Assembly (NCBI GenBank): GCA_009693615.1
Contig: SHWX01000004.1
Coordinates: 1 to 38,166 of the forward strand
DNA length: 38,166 bases
From: Chitinophagaceae bacterium
GTDB lineage: Bacteria > Bacteroidota > Bacteroidia > Chitinophagales > Chitinophagaceae
Reading direction: 5' to 3'
This document shows positions 1-7,288 of this stretch, in pieces. Positions within the stretch are counted from its first letter, which is position 1. Every line of letters begins with the position of its first letter. A model generated the notes under the pieces. That model searched no databases. It was given only the letters and a program-made list of their open reading frames with translations, and was not told the origin of the DNA. The position numbers and the translations under genes are program-made.

Positions 1-10
1 CTACCTCGCG
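1..10 (-). tRNA. tRNA-fMet, 5' end only (cut by window edge)
   Basis: The first ten bases, read on the minus strand, are CGCGAGGTAG. They are identical to the first ten bases of the tRNA-fMet half at 1548-1585 and lie at the same distance from the same kind of promoter. The rest of the gene would lie left of the window, so whether it is intact cannot be seen. Confidence 0.5.
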
Positions 11-22
11 ATGTTTGGACGG

Positions 23-53
23 CAAAGATAGGCGTTTATTGCTTCTTAAACAA
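23..53 (-). promoter_or_regulatory. Bacteroidota-type promoter of the left-edge tRNA-fMet
   Basis: The minus strand has TTG (51-53), a 20-bp spacer and TATCTTTG (23-30), a perfect TAnnTTTG -7 box. Twelve bases separate the box from the tRNA start at position 10. The promoter at 1598-1628 has the same spacer and the same distance to its tRNA. Confidence 0.7.
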
Positions 54-154
54 GTTTATACCTATCAAATTGAAACTAGCGCAGAACGGGGAAATATGGG
101 GTTTTTTATGGTTTCTTTAGGTCATTATCTAGCGCAGTATAATTGAAATTATTT

Positions 155-1030
155 TTATTGTAAAGTCAGATTCATTCTATTTTTTAAAATTTGTATTAAT
201 TTTTTGTCATCATTCAATTTCTTTATCTCTTTAGCTAATTTTCCAAAGACCCAGATTGAAAATGATAAATCTTCGTTTATTATTTGATTATATGATGATA
301 GTGATTCTAAATCTTTTTTTGTTTTAATCAATACAACACCATTTGCTCCTCGAACTCCATAAAATGATGTTGCAGAAGCGTCTTTAAGTATTTCAACAGA
401 AGCAATATCATCAGGATTAATTATATTTATATTCTTAATCGGTACGTCATCTACAATATAAAGTGGATCATTATTTGATAAAATTGAAGTTATCCCTCTT
501 ATACGAACTTTTGGGATCCCCCCGGGGGAATTATCTCCACCCACATTTACTCCTGCAATTTGTCCATTCATTTTTTGAGAAATATTAGCTCCATTTATCT
601 GAGATAATTCCTTCATATAATTTTTTCCACTATTAGAAATTGATAATCTTTCATATTTTTTTTTAAAAAATTCAACTGCTATTGCTGGACTTTCATCATT
701 ACCGACACCTTTTTGCAATAATACTTTATGAATCTCATTAAATGGAATAATGCTAGTATCACTTAAAGTCAGGCCTGTTAAAAAATCTTTTTTATCTTGA
801 AAATAGATAAATAGAGTATCGTTTTTTATTTTAAATTCTCGTGTCGCTAAAATAGGATTACCACCAGAATTTTGAGATAAAATAGAAGATGAAGAAATTG
901 TTGTACTAAAATATTTGTTTAACAAACGAAGAATTTCTTTATCTAAATTTTCTTTATTTTTTTGAGAATAAGATATAATACTTAATACTAAAAAAATGAA
1001 TGTAAAAATAGGTTTCATTAATTTAATCAT
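155..1030 (-). CDS. Stand-alone TonB plug-domain protein (SusC-like plug, no barrel)
   Basis: The 291-residue protein starts with a signal peptide (MKPIFTFIFLVLSIISYSQ from residue 5, so the ATG at 1018 is an alternative start). Residues about 145-240 match the plug of SusC/RagA-type TonB-dependent receptors: the VRIRGITS motif, DPLYIVDDVPI, NPDDIASVEILKDASAT and YGVRGANGVVLIKTKK. The 22-strand barrel, normally 600 or more residues, is absent; the protein ends about 50 residues after the plug with a lysine-rich helical tail. The middle region (30-140) has no family I recognise. Similar plug-only proteins occur in Bacteroidota, and this one has a clean frame with no sign of decay at its stop. 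It lies alone between two fMet-tRNA promoters, so it may be part of a small mobile or island segment. Its function is unknown; a periplasmic or outer-membrane location is inferred from the signal peptide. Confidence 0.78.
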   Translation of the reverse strand: MIKLMKPIFTFIFLVLSIISYSQKNKENLDKEILRLLNKYFSTTISSSSILSQNSGGNPILATREFKIKNDTLFIYFQDKKDFLTGLTLSDTSIIPFNEIHKVLLQKGVGNDESPAIAVEFFKKKYERLSISNSGKNYMKELSQINGANISQKMNGQIAGVNVGGDNSPGGIPKVRIRGITSILSNNDPLYIVDDVPIKNINIINPDDIASVEILKDASATSFYGVRGANGVVLIKTKKDLESLSSYNQIINEDLSFSIWVFGKLAKEIKKLNDDKKLIQILKNRMNLTLQ

Positions 1031-1153
1031 AATTACTATAATTTTAATAAGTCAAATAAATCTACTTTTGTGAATTTACTAATTCTTTATCAATTTAGAT
1101 CAGATTTAATTTTCTTTATTAAAAGTATTAGATCGCTAACTTAATTTGAATAC

Positions 1154-1400
1154 TTAAATATTTTTAAAATAAATAGAAGCTCCAGCATGTCTACCCTGTA
1201 ATCCAATATGACCCCTTAACTCAAGAGTTGACATTGGATTTTTTTACCACGATGGCATATTAAAGCCATCAGGTTTTATTTTATTAGAAGTATAGTCATT
1301 GATATTACATATTAGCCAAAGTACTATTTAATACTATATATATCTTTTTTTCCTTACATGTAATTTTGAACTGGATTGAATTCCCTGCAGGTTTTAGTAA
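1154..1400 (-). pseudogene. Decayed C-terminal fragment of a DUF1080 (3-keto-disaccharide hydrolase-like) protein
   Basis: Minus-strand translation in pieces reads KPAG..NSIQFKITCKEKKIYIV, then in another frame IVLWL..NDYTSNKIKPDGFNMPSW, a stop (TAA), and in the same frame KNPMSTLELRGHIGLQGR followed by HAGASIYFKNI and a stop at 1154-1156. The order PAG(E)xNS, WLNGxxxNDYTS and GHIGLQGxxGxxIxFKNI is the typical end of DUF1080 domains. At least one frameshift and one in-frame stop, and no upstream part, make this a relic. It accounts for most of the gene-free stretch between the plug protein and the tRNA half. Confidence 0.62.
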
Positions 1401-1470
1401 TTTATTTTATTTAAGATGAATTTGAGAAAATACTAGCATAAAAATCTAGCGCAGACATCTAGCACGGACA

Positions 1471-1502
1471 TAAAAAAACCACTTGGGGATTATCCAAGTA
1501 GT
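1471..1502 (-). terminator. Intrinsic terminator after the tRNA-fMet half
   Basis: On the minus strand a hairpin (ACTACTTGG / CCAAGTGGT, one mismatch, 7-base loop) is followed by seven T. It lies about 45 bases after the tRNA-fMet half and would end a transcript of roughly 120 bases from the promoter at 1598-1628. Confidence 0.7.
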
Positions 1503-1547
1503 TCATTACCAATATTTTAATTTCAACCTTACAATATATCTAAACTC

Positions 1548-1585
1548 GTTATGAGCCCGACGAGCTACCGCTGCTCTACCTCGCG
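1548..1585 (-). pseudogene. 5' half of a tRNA-fMet (acceptor 5' strand, D arm, anticodon loop)
   Basis: The minus strand starts CGCGAGGTAGAGCAGCGGT, continues with AGCTCGTCGGGCTCATAAC, and matches bacterial initiator tRNA from nucleotide 1 through the CAU anticodon loop. After CTCATAAC the homology stops: the 3' anticodon strand, T arm and acceptor 3' strand are missing, and AT-rich unrelated sequence follows. The D arm and promoter are undamaged, so the break is sharp rather than gradual decay. No matching 3' half was found between here and the left window edge. Confidence 0.72.
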
Positions 1586-1597
1586 ATGTTTGGACGG

Positions 1598-1628
1598 CAA
1601 AGTTTCGCCAATATTAATTCCTAACCAA
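1598..1628 (-). promoter_or_regulatory. Promoter of the tRNA-fMet half
   Basis: The minus strand carries TTG (1626-1628), a 20-bp spacer and AAACTTTG (1598-1605), one base off the TAnnTTTG -7 consensus. Spacer and distance to the tRNA start are identical to those of the promoter at 23-53, so the two are copies. Confidence 0.6.
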
Positions 1629-1673
1629 GTTTATTGGGGTCTATGTGGGTTTAGCGCAGAATGGGGTAATTAG

Positions 1674-2462
1674 TTAATTCCTACGTCGAATACTTGACGC
1701 ACCTGAAGTAGAAGATTCTTTTACATTTGGGTTGCCTCTATAATTAATATTGCTAGCACCACTTGAACTAGCTCTTAAAATTTCTGTAACAGTAACACCA
1801 ATATTACTAGCGCCAGAGGCACGAAGTATTGCTCCTTTTGAAGTTAAATTATATAATTTGGCATCGCTAGCACCCGATACTTCTATAGCTAAATCATCTA
1901 CATTTCCTATTAATTCAATGTTTGATGCACCACTTCCATCAATATCAATACTATTTGCAGATACTTCCCCTTTGTAATCTGAAGCGCCCGTTAATTGATA
2001 CATTAAAACACCTGCCTTTATATTTCCTTTAAAGTCTGAAGCACCCGATAACTTAATTCTTATTTTAGGTGACTCAATAGTATTTACTAAATGTACAGTA
2101 CTAGCACCTGAGGCTGTTAATGCATCTATATCTTTAATACTAACATAGGCCTTGGTTTTATAATTGCCCCATTTTCTCCAACTAAACCAAGTTCTATCTC
2201 TATCTCCTAATCGTATAATTAAAGTACCTCCTACTACTTCTGTAATAATATGATCTCTGATTTCATCATTCGTAGCACTTACTGCCACTTCATTTTTATT
2301 GGACTGAGTTAAATACAAATCAATGGCGCTTGACACACTAATGGCAGTAAAACTAGGCACTTTTCTTACCTGTGCATTTTCATCATATACAATGGCGGTT
2401 TTCTCCTGGGCATTCAAGGCAAAGCCCGCAAGTAAGAGGATGGCAAAAAGTAACTTTTTCAT
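1674..2462 (-). CDS. DUF2807 (head GIN) domain protein, secreted
   Basis: The 262-residue protein begins with signal peptide MKKLLFAILLLAGFALNAQ. Residues about 40-250 form the DUF2807 'putative auto-transporter adhesin, head GIN' domain: FTAISVSSAIDLYLTQS, then a ladder of GASxxx repeats (GASTVHL, GASDFKG, GASDYKG, GASNIEL, GASDAKL, GASNIGV, GASNINY, GASSIRR) consistent with a right-handed beta-helix. The family is common in Bacteroidota; it is periplasmic or surface exposed and its biochemical role is not settled. The gene is monocistronic and divergent from the riboswitch-controlled receptor. The repeated GAS codons create a spurious long reading frame on the other strand. Confidence 0.9.
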   Translation of the reverse strand: MKKLLFAILLLAGFALNAQEKTAIVYDENAQVRKVPSFTAISVSSAIDLYLTQSNKNEVAVSATNDEIRDHIITEVVGGTLIIRLGDRDRTWFSWRKWGNYKTKAYVSIKDIDALTASGASTVHLVNTIESPKIRIKLSGASDFKGNIKAGVLMYQLTGASDYKGEVSANSIDIDGSGASNIELIGNVDDLAIEVSGASDAKLYNLTSKGAILRASGASNIGVTVTEILRASSSGASNINYRGNPNVKESSTSGASSIRRRN

Positions 2463-2534
2463 AATATGTATTGTTTATTACTTAAAACGTAAATATTAGT
2501 ATAAAGTTACAGCGCTTTGTATCATTTTACTGCT

Positions 2535-2542
2535 TATTTTTG
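2535..2542 (+). promoter_or_regulatory. -7 box before the TPP riboswitch
   Basis: TATTTTTG fits TAnnTTTG and would start transcription just at the 5' edge of the aptamer. No good -33 TTTG is seen at the expected distance. Confidence 0.4.
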
Positions 2543-2543
2543 C

Positions 2544-2622
2544 ATCGTCCTCGGGGTGCTGTAAAAGGCTGAGAAAAACCCGTTGAACCTGAACAGGGTA
2601 ATGCCTGCGAAGGGAAGGTCAT
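2544..2622 (+). ncRNA. TPP riboswitch (THI element)
   Basis: The plus strand has the conserved THI box blocks in order: CTCGGGGTGC (2549-2559), GGCTGAGA (2567-2574), ACCCGTTGAACCTGAACAGGG (from 2578), TAATGCC and GCGAAGGGAAGGT. The CUGAGA and ACCUGA pyrimidine-sensor elements are intact. It lies 77 bases upstream of a TonB-dependent receptor, the usual Bacteroidota target. In the linker, CCCTGTTC (2654-2661) is an exact complement of aptamer bases 2591-2598, and GTTCCCA (2658-2664) of coding bases 2712-2718, which suggests alternative pairings. Confidence 0.95.
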
Positions 2623-2698
2623 CGCAATTTCTGCGCCACTTCTCATAGCTATTCCCTGTTCCCAGTATTTAAATTTTGAAACAATTAAAACTTTAGTA

Positions 2699-4909
2699 AT
2701 GACTAAGTTATTGGGAACGTTTGCCTTTTTATTTATGGTAGCCAATAGTATGGCTCAAACTAAGCCTTTGTCTATTCCAAAGAGAAAGGACAGTATTAGT
2801 AAGTATACAGATAGTATTAATAAGTATACGGACAGTATTAGAAGCCTACCCCCTCTTGAAGTGAAAGCCATTAGAGTAAGTGAACAGGCCCCTTTTGCGA
2901 AAACGAATATCAGTAAAGCACAAATTGCATTGAACAATGTAGGACAAGACCTCCCCTTTTTACTGGAGAATACCCCTTCAGTGGTTGTGCATGCAGATGC
3001 AGGCATTGGGGTTGGTTATACAGGTATTCGAATTAGAGGTACAGATGCAACAAGAATAAATTTTACATTAAATGGTATTCCTTATAATGACCCTGAGAGT
3101 ATGGGTACTTTTTTTGTGAACATACCAGACTTTAGCTCCAGTGTTAATAGTATACAAATTCAAAGAGGTGTGGGTACTTCTACTAATGGTGCTGGATCAT
3201 TTGGAGCTAGTGTTAACTTAATGACCAACGACTATAATCCAAGCGCTTATTTATCCTTACAAAATACAGCTGGTTCATTCAATAGCTTTAAAAATAATAT
3301 AGTTTTTGGTTCAGGACTACTCAATAATAAATTCACTATTGACGGAAGACTTAGTTCAATCATGAGTGATGGATTTATTGACAGAGCCAATTCTGATTTA
3401 AAAAGCTTTTATCTAAGTACCACTTATTGGGGCAATCAATCTTCCCTAAGATTGAATGTATTTACTGGTAAAGAAAGAACCTATCAAGCATGGTATGGAG
3501 TGCCTCAGGAATTACTAGCCATCAATAGAACGTTTAATCCAGCAGGAACAGAAAAAGCAGATGCTCCTTATGAGAATCAAACAGATAATTACAGACAAAC
3601 GCATTATCAATTGTTTTACAATAAGAACATCAATAGTAATTGGAAATGGAATACTGCATTTTATTTAACCACTGGAAAAGGATATTACGAAGAGTATAAA
3701 GCAGGGGTCAATTTTTCAGATTATTTTATTGATATAGCGCGTAAAATGAATGTGCCTTCTGACTTAGTGAGAAGAAGATGGTTAGATAACAAATTTTATG
3801 GACAGATTACCGCTCTCTCTTACGTGGATAGTTTAAATGATGTAACTATAGGTGGTGGTTGGAGTATTTATGATGGACTACATTTTGGTACTCTACCCTA
3901 CCTCGATATAAGACTTGCACCAGCAGATTATAGATACTACGACAATGATGCCCTCAAAAAAGAAATGAATACCTATGTGAAATGGGAAAGAAAATTGACA
4001 AAAACATTTAGAAGTTTTTTAGACTTACAATATAGAAATGTAAATCATCAAATGAATGGGTTTACAAAAAATACCAACTTAACCATTCAAAGAAAATTTG
4101 ATTTCTTTAACCCCAAAATGGGATTAACCTATCAAGCAAAAAATATTTTTTACTATACCAGTGTTGCTGTCGCCAATAAAGAGCCCAATAGAGACGATTT
4201 TGAAACAAGTTCAACAGAACAGCCGAAAAAAGAACAATTAATAGACTGGGAGACGGGATTAGAGTTTAAAAAACCTACATATGTGATTAATGCGAATGTT
4301 TATTATATGGATTATAAAGACCAATTGGTATTAACAGGTAAGATTAATGATGTGGGCGCCTATACTAGAACCAATGTTCCAAAAAGTTATAGAGCTGGAA
4401 TAGAATTACAATTGAAATATTCATTGAATAAAAAATATAGCACAAGTTATAATATCACATTGAGTCAGAATAAGATTAAAGAGTTTACTGAATACATAGA
4501 TGATTATGATCAATTCACGCAAGTAGCTATTCAGCATAAAAATACCAATATTGCTTTATCGCCTAGTTTAACAATGAACCGTACTTTTAATTGGAAACCA
4601 AATGACAAGTTTAGTTTTTTCTGGACTACAAAATATACTTCTAAGCAATTCCTTGATAATACACAAAACGAGACTAGAATTTTAGATGCTTATTTTATCA
4701 ATGATATCAATGCGCATTGGACTATTTTAAATAAACCAAAATTCACAATGTTACTACAGCTTTATGCCAATAATATATTAAACGTAGAATATGCGCCTAA
4801 TGGATATACTTATAGTTATATCTATGATCGCAGTGTTACCACTTCTAATAATTACTACCCAATGGCTGGAAGAAATTATTGGATTAGTTTAAAGATTGAT
4901 CTTAAATAG
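2699..4909 (+). CDS. TonB-dependent outer-membrane receptor under TPP control (thiamine uptake)
   Basis: The 736-residue protein has signal peptide MTKLLGTFAFLFMVANSMAQ, a short linker with two copies of DSIxKYT (31-44), a plug (about 52-175; LPFLLENTPSVVV, GIRIRGTDATRINFTLNGIP, FGASVNL) and a beta-barrel to the C-terminus. The typical C-terminal strand ends in WISLKIDLK. It imports a ligand across the outer membrane with TonB energy. The TPP riboswitch directly upstream points to thiamine or a precursor. In many Bacteroidota a thiamine inner-membrane transporter (PnuT) and pyrophosphokinase follow in the operon; here the next gene is convergent, so the receptor is a single-gene unit. The start is the first ATG after the switch. 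Confidence 0.92.
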   Translation: MTKLLGTFAFLFMVANSMAQTKPLSIPKRKDSISKYTDSINKYTDSIRSLPPLEVKAIRVSEQAPFAKTNISKAQIALNNVGQDLPFLLENTPSVVVHADAGIGVGYTGIRIRGTDATRINFTLNGIPYNDPESMGTFFVNIPDFSSSVNSIQIQRGVGTSTNGAGSFGASVNLMTNDYNPSAYLSLQNTAGSFNSFKNNIVFGSGLLNNKFTIDGRLSSIMSDGFIDRANSDLKSFYLSTTYWGNQSSLRLNVFTGKERTYQAWYGVPQELLAINRTFNPAGTEKADAPYENQTDNYRQTHYQLFYNKNINSNWKWNTAFYLTTGKGYYEEYKAGVNFSDYFIDIARKMNVPSDLVRRRWLDNKFYGQITALSYVDSLNDVTIGGGWSIYDGLHFGTLPYLDIRLAPADYRYYDNDALKKEMNTYVKWERKLTKTFRSFLDLQYRNVNHQMNGFTKNTNLTIQRKFDFFNPKMGLTYQAKNIFYYTSVAVANKEPNRDDFETSSTEQPKKEQLIDWETGLEFKKPTYVINANVYYMDYKDQLVLTGKINDVGAYTRTNVPKSYRAGIELQLKYSLNKKYSTSYNITLSQNKIKEFTEYIDDYDQFTQVAIQHKNTNIALSPSLTMNRTFNWKPNDKFSFFWTTKYTSKQFLDNTQNETRILDAYFINDINAHWTILNKPKFTMLLQLYANNILNVEYAPNGYTYSYIYDRSVTTSNNYYPMAGRNYWISLKIDLK

Positions 4910-4923
4910 AAAAATTTACATCT

Positions 4924-5952
4924 TTACTTTCTCGCATGCACCCCTTTAATGAACTTCACTAAGCCAGTGAAATAAGTAAACTGATCGTCGTACATAGACA
5001 TATGCGACCCTTTAGAGCAGTATAAGAATTGACCATCCTTTACTAGCTTAGAAAGCTCTTCCATAGCCTTAGGGTCCATGGTATCGAACTCGCCACCAAT
5101 ACTTAAAGTAGGAACTGTAATAGTTTTTAAATCGGCTTTACGATCCCAATTCTTTAAAACAGCATCACCTACTACTCCAAATTCTGAAGGACCTTGCATT
5201 TTTAAATACAAAGGATAGTTCATTCTTGCAAAGGCACGCTTCACTGGATCAGGCCAATTGGCTGCAGGCATTCTTAAAATATGTTCTGGATAATAATAGT
5301 CTGTAATAATTTTTAAATAAGCTGGATTTGTATAATCGCCCTTGGCTTCAAAGGCACGAATTGTTGCAAGTACATCAGTTGGTAATTTTGGCCCCAATAC
5401 TTCATTGGCATATTTTACATAATCAGGTATAGAAGGAACCATATTTGAAATAACTAAACCTTTTAAATGCTGTTGATACTTAAGTGCATATTCGGTGGCT
5501 AGTATACCACCCCAAGAATGTCCTAATAAAAAGAAATTAGAAGAGTCCATACCCAGGGCCTTTCTCACTGTTTCTACTTCTTCAACAAACCTTGGTATAT
5601 TCCATAAACTAGAATCCTCAGGATTATCGGAATAAGCCGAACCTAATTGATCATAGTAATAATATTCTATTTCTGCTTTAGGGAAATAAGAATCAAAACA
5701 TTCAAAATATTCATGGGTAGAACCTGGTCCACCATGTAATAATAAAACCTTTATTTTGGGATTATTACCCACTCTCTTTGTCCATACATTAAATACCCCC
5801 TTACTTGTTGTAATGGGTATTAGTTTAACGCCACCAGAAAGTGTGTCTTCTCTGTTGGAATTGTCGAGGTAAGCCGATGGTTTATTATTATCAAAATTAC
5901 AGGCGCTAAATGTTAGCGTAGCCATTAATAATAATAAACTTAATTTTTTCAT
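4924..5952 (-). CDS. Proline iminopeptidase-like alpha/beta hydrolase, lipoprotein
   Basis: The 342-residue protein begins with a lipoprotein signal ending in FSAC (Cys18). The alpha/beta-hydrolase core shows the HGGPGS oxyanion motif (73-78) typical of S33 prolyl aminopeptidases, nucleophile GHSWGG (Ser146), acid Asp290 in GGEFDTMDP and His317 in KGSHMSMYDD. Together these fit proline iminopeptidases, which release N-terminal proline from peptides, though other S33 hydrolases share the pattern. It is anchored on the periplasmic side of a membrane. It converges on the thiamine receptor with a 14-bp gap. Confidence 0.88.
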   Translation of the reverse strand: MKKLSLLLLMATLTFSACNFDNNKPSAYLDNSNREDTLSGGVKLIPITTSKGVFNVWTKRVGNNPKIKVLLLHGGPGSTHEYFECFDSYFPKAEIEYYYYDQLGSAYSDNPEDSSLWNIPRFVEEVETVRKALGMDSSNFFLLGHSWGGILATEYALKYQQHLKGLVISNMVPSIPDYVKYANEVLGPKLPTDVLATIRAFEAKGDYTNPAYLKIITDYYYPEHILRMPAANWPDPVKRAFARMNYPLYLKMQGPSEFGVVGDAVLKNWDRKADLKTITVPTLSIGGEFDTMDPKAMEELSKLVKDGQFLYCSKGSHMSMYDDQFTYFTGLVKFIKGVHARK

Positions 5953-5996
5953 TTTAAATTATTTAGAAGTATAAGATACAAATAAAGTGTCAAAAA

Positions 5997-6305
5997 TTAT
6001 CCTGGAAATTTTTCCTGCCAGTCTAGCATACCGCCAGACACATTCACCACATTTTTAAACCCATAAGGCTCTAACATTAGACAGGCTTGACCACTTCTAT
6101 TGCCACTTCTGCAATAAATATATATGATCTCTTCTTTCATGTCCTCTATATCATCTAGTTGTAAAGTTTGTACTTGACCTAATGGAAGTAGTATGCCGCC
6201 AATATTAAATGCAGCATGCTCATGTGGCTCGCGCACATCTACTAAATTTATTTTTTCGCCTGCGTCTAATTTTGCTTTTAAAGCTTCTACTGTAATGGTT
6301 TGCAT
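5997..6305 (-). CDS. Single-domain rhodanese-like protein
   Basis: The 102-residue cytoplasmic protein is one rhodanese domain: NLVDVREPHEHAAFNIGG near the N-terminus and the active loop CRSGNRSGQA with Cys65, followed by the usual C-terminal NVSGGMLDW. Such proteins carry a persulfide on the cysteine and transfer sulfur; the physiological acceptor is not evident here. It is transcribed alone or with upstream PASTA and ddl genes (110-bp gap to the PASTA gene). Confidence 0.92.
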   Translation of the reverse strand: MQTITVEALKAKLDAGEKINLVDVREPHEHAAFNIGGILLPLGQVQTLQLDDIEDMKEEIIYIYCRSGNRSGQACLMLEPYGFKNVVNVSGGMLDWQEKFPG

Positions 6306-6415
6306 CTTATTATATTTAAAGTGAATTATTTATAGAATTTATACAATTGGAATGGGTCTATTTATATTTCTATTGTTATTATTAAAATATACTAGTATTA
6401 TAATAAGTACTAGCC

Positions 6416-7240
6416 TTACTTAATGGTATCTCTTTTTATAATAACGGGGGCAACTTTATCAATGACTAAGTCAATGGCTACCCCTTGAATGGTTACATTT
6501 TTAACAGGCATACCTAATGAATCTAATTCGGAAGAATAAGTACCTGGGTTTTGTTGAATTACAAAGGCAGTAGCTGTGTCTTGTATAGCTCCGTTTGAAA
6601 TAATATTTCCAACAAGTAGTCCCATACTCGCAATTTGCATTTTAGCCATCGCCACTGTTAAACCAATTAAGTCTGGCACTTCCATACCAATACTAGCACC
6701 ACCATCTCCTACGGTAAAATTAATTAAGGTACCCGATACAATTTTAGTACCAGGTGCTATGGGCGTATTACCTACTAACTGTTCTACAATTACATTTTTA
6801 TTTCTATCGGCTACTAAATTAATGGTACCAATTCTTAAGCCTAATACTTTTAAATAAGTTTGCGCACTCTTTAAAGAAAAGCCAATTAAGTTTGGCATGT
6901 CTACCTGCGGTGCTATCACACGATTAACGGTTAAAAAAATAGTTCTTCCTTTTTTAACTACCTCGTCTGCTTCTGGGGTTTGTCTTAATACTGAATTTCT
7001 AGCGAGGGTATCTACATATATAGAGTCTTGTAAAACCAAATCAAAACCTAGGGCTTTAATATTTTTTTCAGCAGCTGTAACATCTAATCCTAAAACATTG
7101 GGTACTTTTTCTGTCTTACCATTGCCTGTAATCCAACCTAAGGAAAAGAAAAACAATACTAATAATACCAATACAAGACCAATACCCGTTAAGATATTCA
7201 CCCATAAAGGCTTTTTTAATAATTTATCTATGAATTCCAA
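6416..7240 (-). CDS. Membrane-anchored protein with three PASTA domains
   Basis: The 274-residue protein has a short cytoplasmic start, one membrane segment (about 12-36, ILTGIGLVLVLLVLFFFSLG) and three periplasmic PASTA repeats at about 42-110, 111-183 and 188-262, each opening with a (V/M)P(N/D)L(I/V)G motif. PASTA domains elsewhere bind peptidoglycan fragments or muropeptides on Ser/Thr kinases and PBPs; here there is neither kinase nor transpeptidase domain. The gene follows ddl with a 49-bp gap on the same strand, supporting a cell-wall role. Similar ddl-PASTA pairs are, to my knowledge, common in Bacteroidota. Confidence 0.9.
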   Translation of the reverse strand: MEFIDKLLKKPLWVNILTGIGLVLVLLVLFFFSLGWITGNGKTEKVPNVLGLDVTAAEKNIKALGFDLVLQDSIYVDTLARNSVLRQTPEADEVVKKGRTIFLTVNRVIAPQVDMPNLIGFSLKSAQTYLKVLGLRIGTINLVADRNKNVIVEQLVGNTPIAPGTKIVSGTLINFTVGDGGASIGMEVPDLIGLTVAMAKMQIASMGLLVGNIISNGAIQDTATAFVIQQNPGTYSSELDSLGMPVKNVTIQGVAIDLVIDKVAPVIIKRDTIK

Positions 7241-7288
7241 AATATCGGATATTGTTTAAAGGCTATTTAAAAATATATACTGTGCTCA

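Larger units (their letters stand above)
1..1671. repeat. Diverged ~96-bp direct duplication (1-96 and 1576-1671) around the tRNA-fMet starts
   Basis: Bases 1-27 are identical to 1576-1602 (tRNA start plus -7 box). Downstream similarity is patchy but colinear: CAAG of the -33 box at 51 and 1626, and TAGCGCAG at 77-84 and 1652-1659, in both copies 26 bp apart. Two further TAGCGCAG octamers stand at 130-137 and 1447-1454. The interval between the copies carries the plug gene, the DUF1080 relic and the tRNA half. Confidence 0.65.

Noticed and set aside
1199-1248. Hairpin with T-run on the plus strand (AATCCAAT / ATTGGATTTTTTT) resembling a terminator
   Set aside because: It lies inside the DUF1080 relic, where the repeated bases come from coding sequence, and no plus-strand transcript is apparent.
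1-1585. tRNA-fMet interrupted by a group I intron, as in some cyanobacteria
   Set aside because: After the 5' half there is no R/S-type core, no pairing of the group I helices and no 3' exon up to the window edge.
1750-1977. Plus-strand reading frame opposite the DUF2807 gene
   Set aside because: It is produced by the repeated GAS codons of the real gene; no start context or family.
2527-2745. Minus-strand reading frame across the riboswitch
   Set aside because: It is antisense to a strongly conserved TPP aptamer and to the receptor start; the translation resembles no protein family I know.
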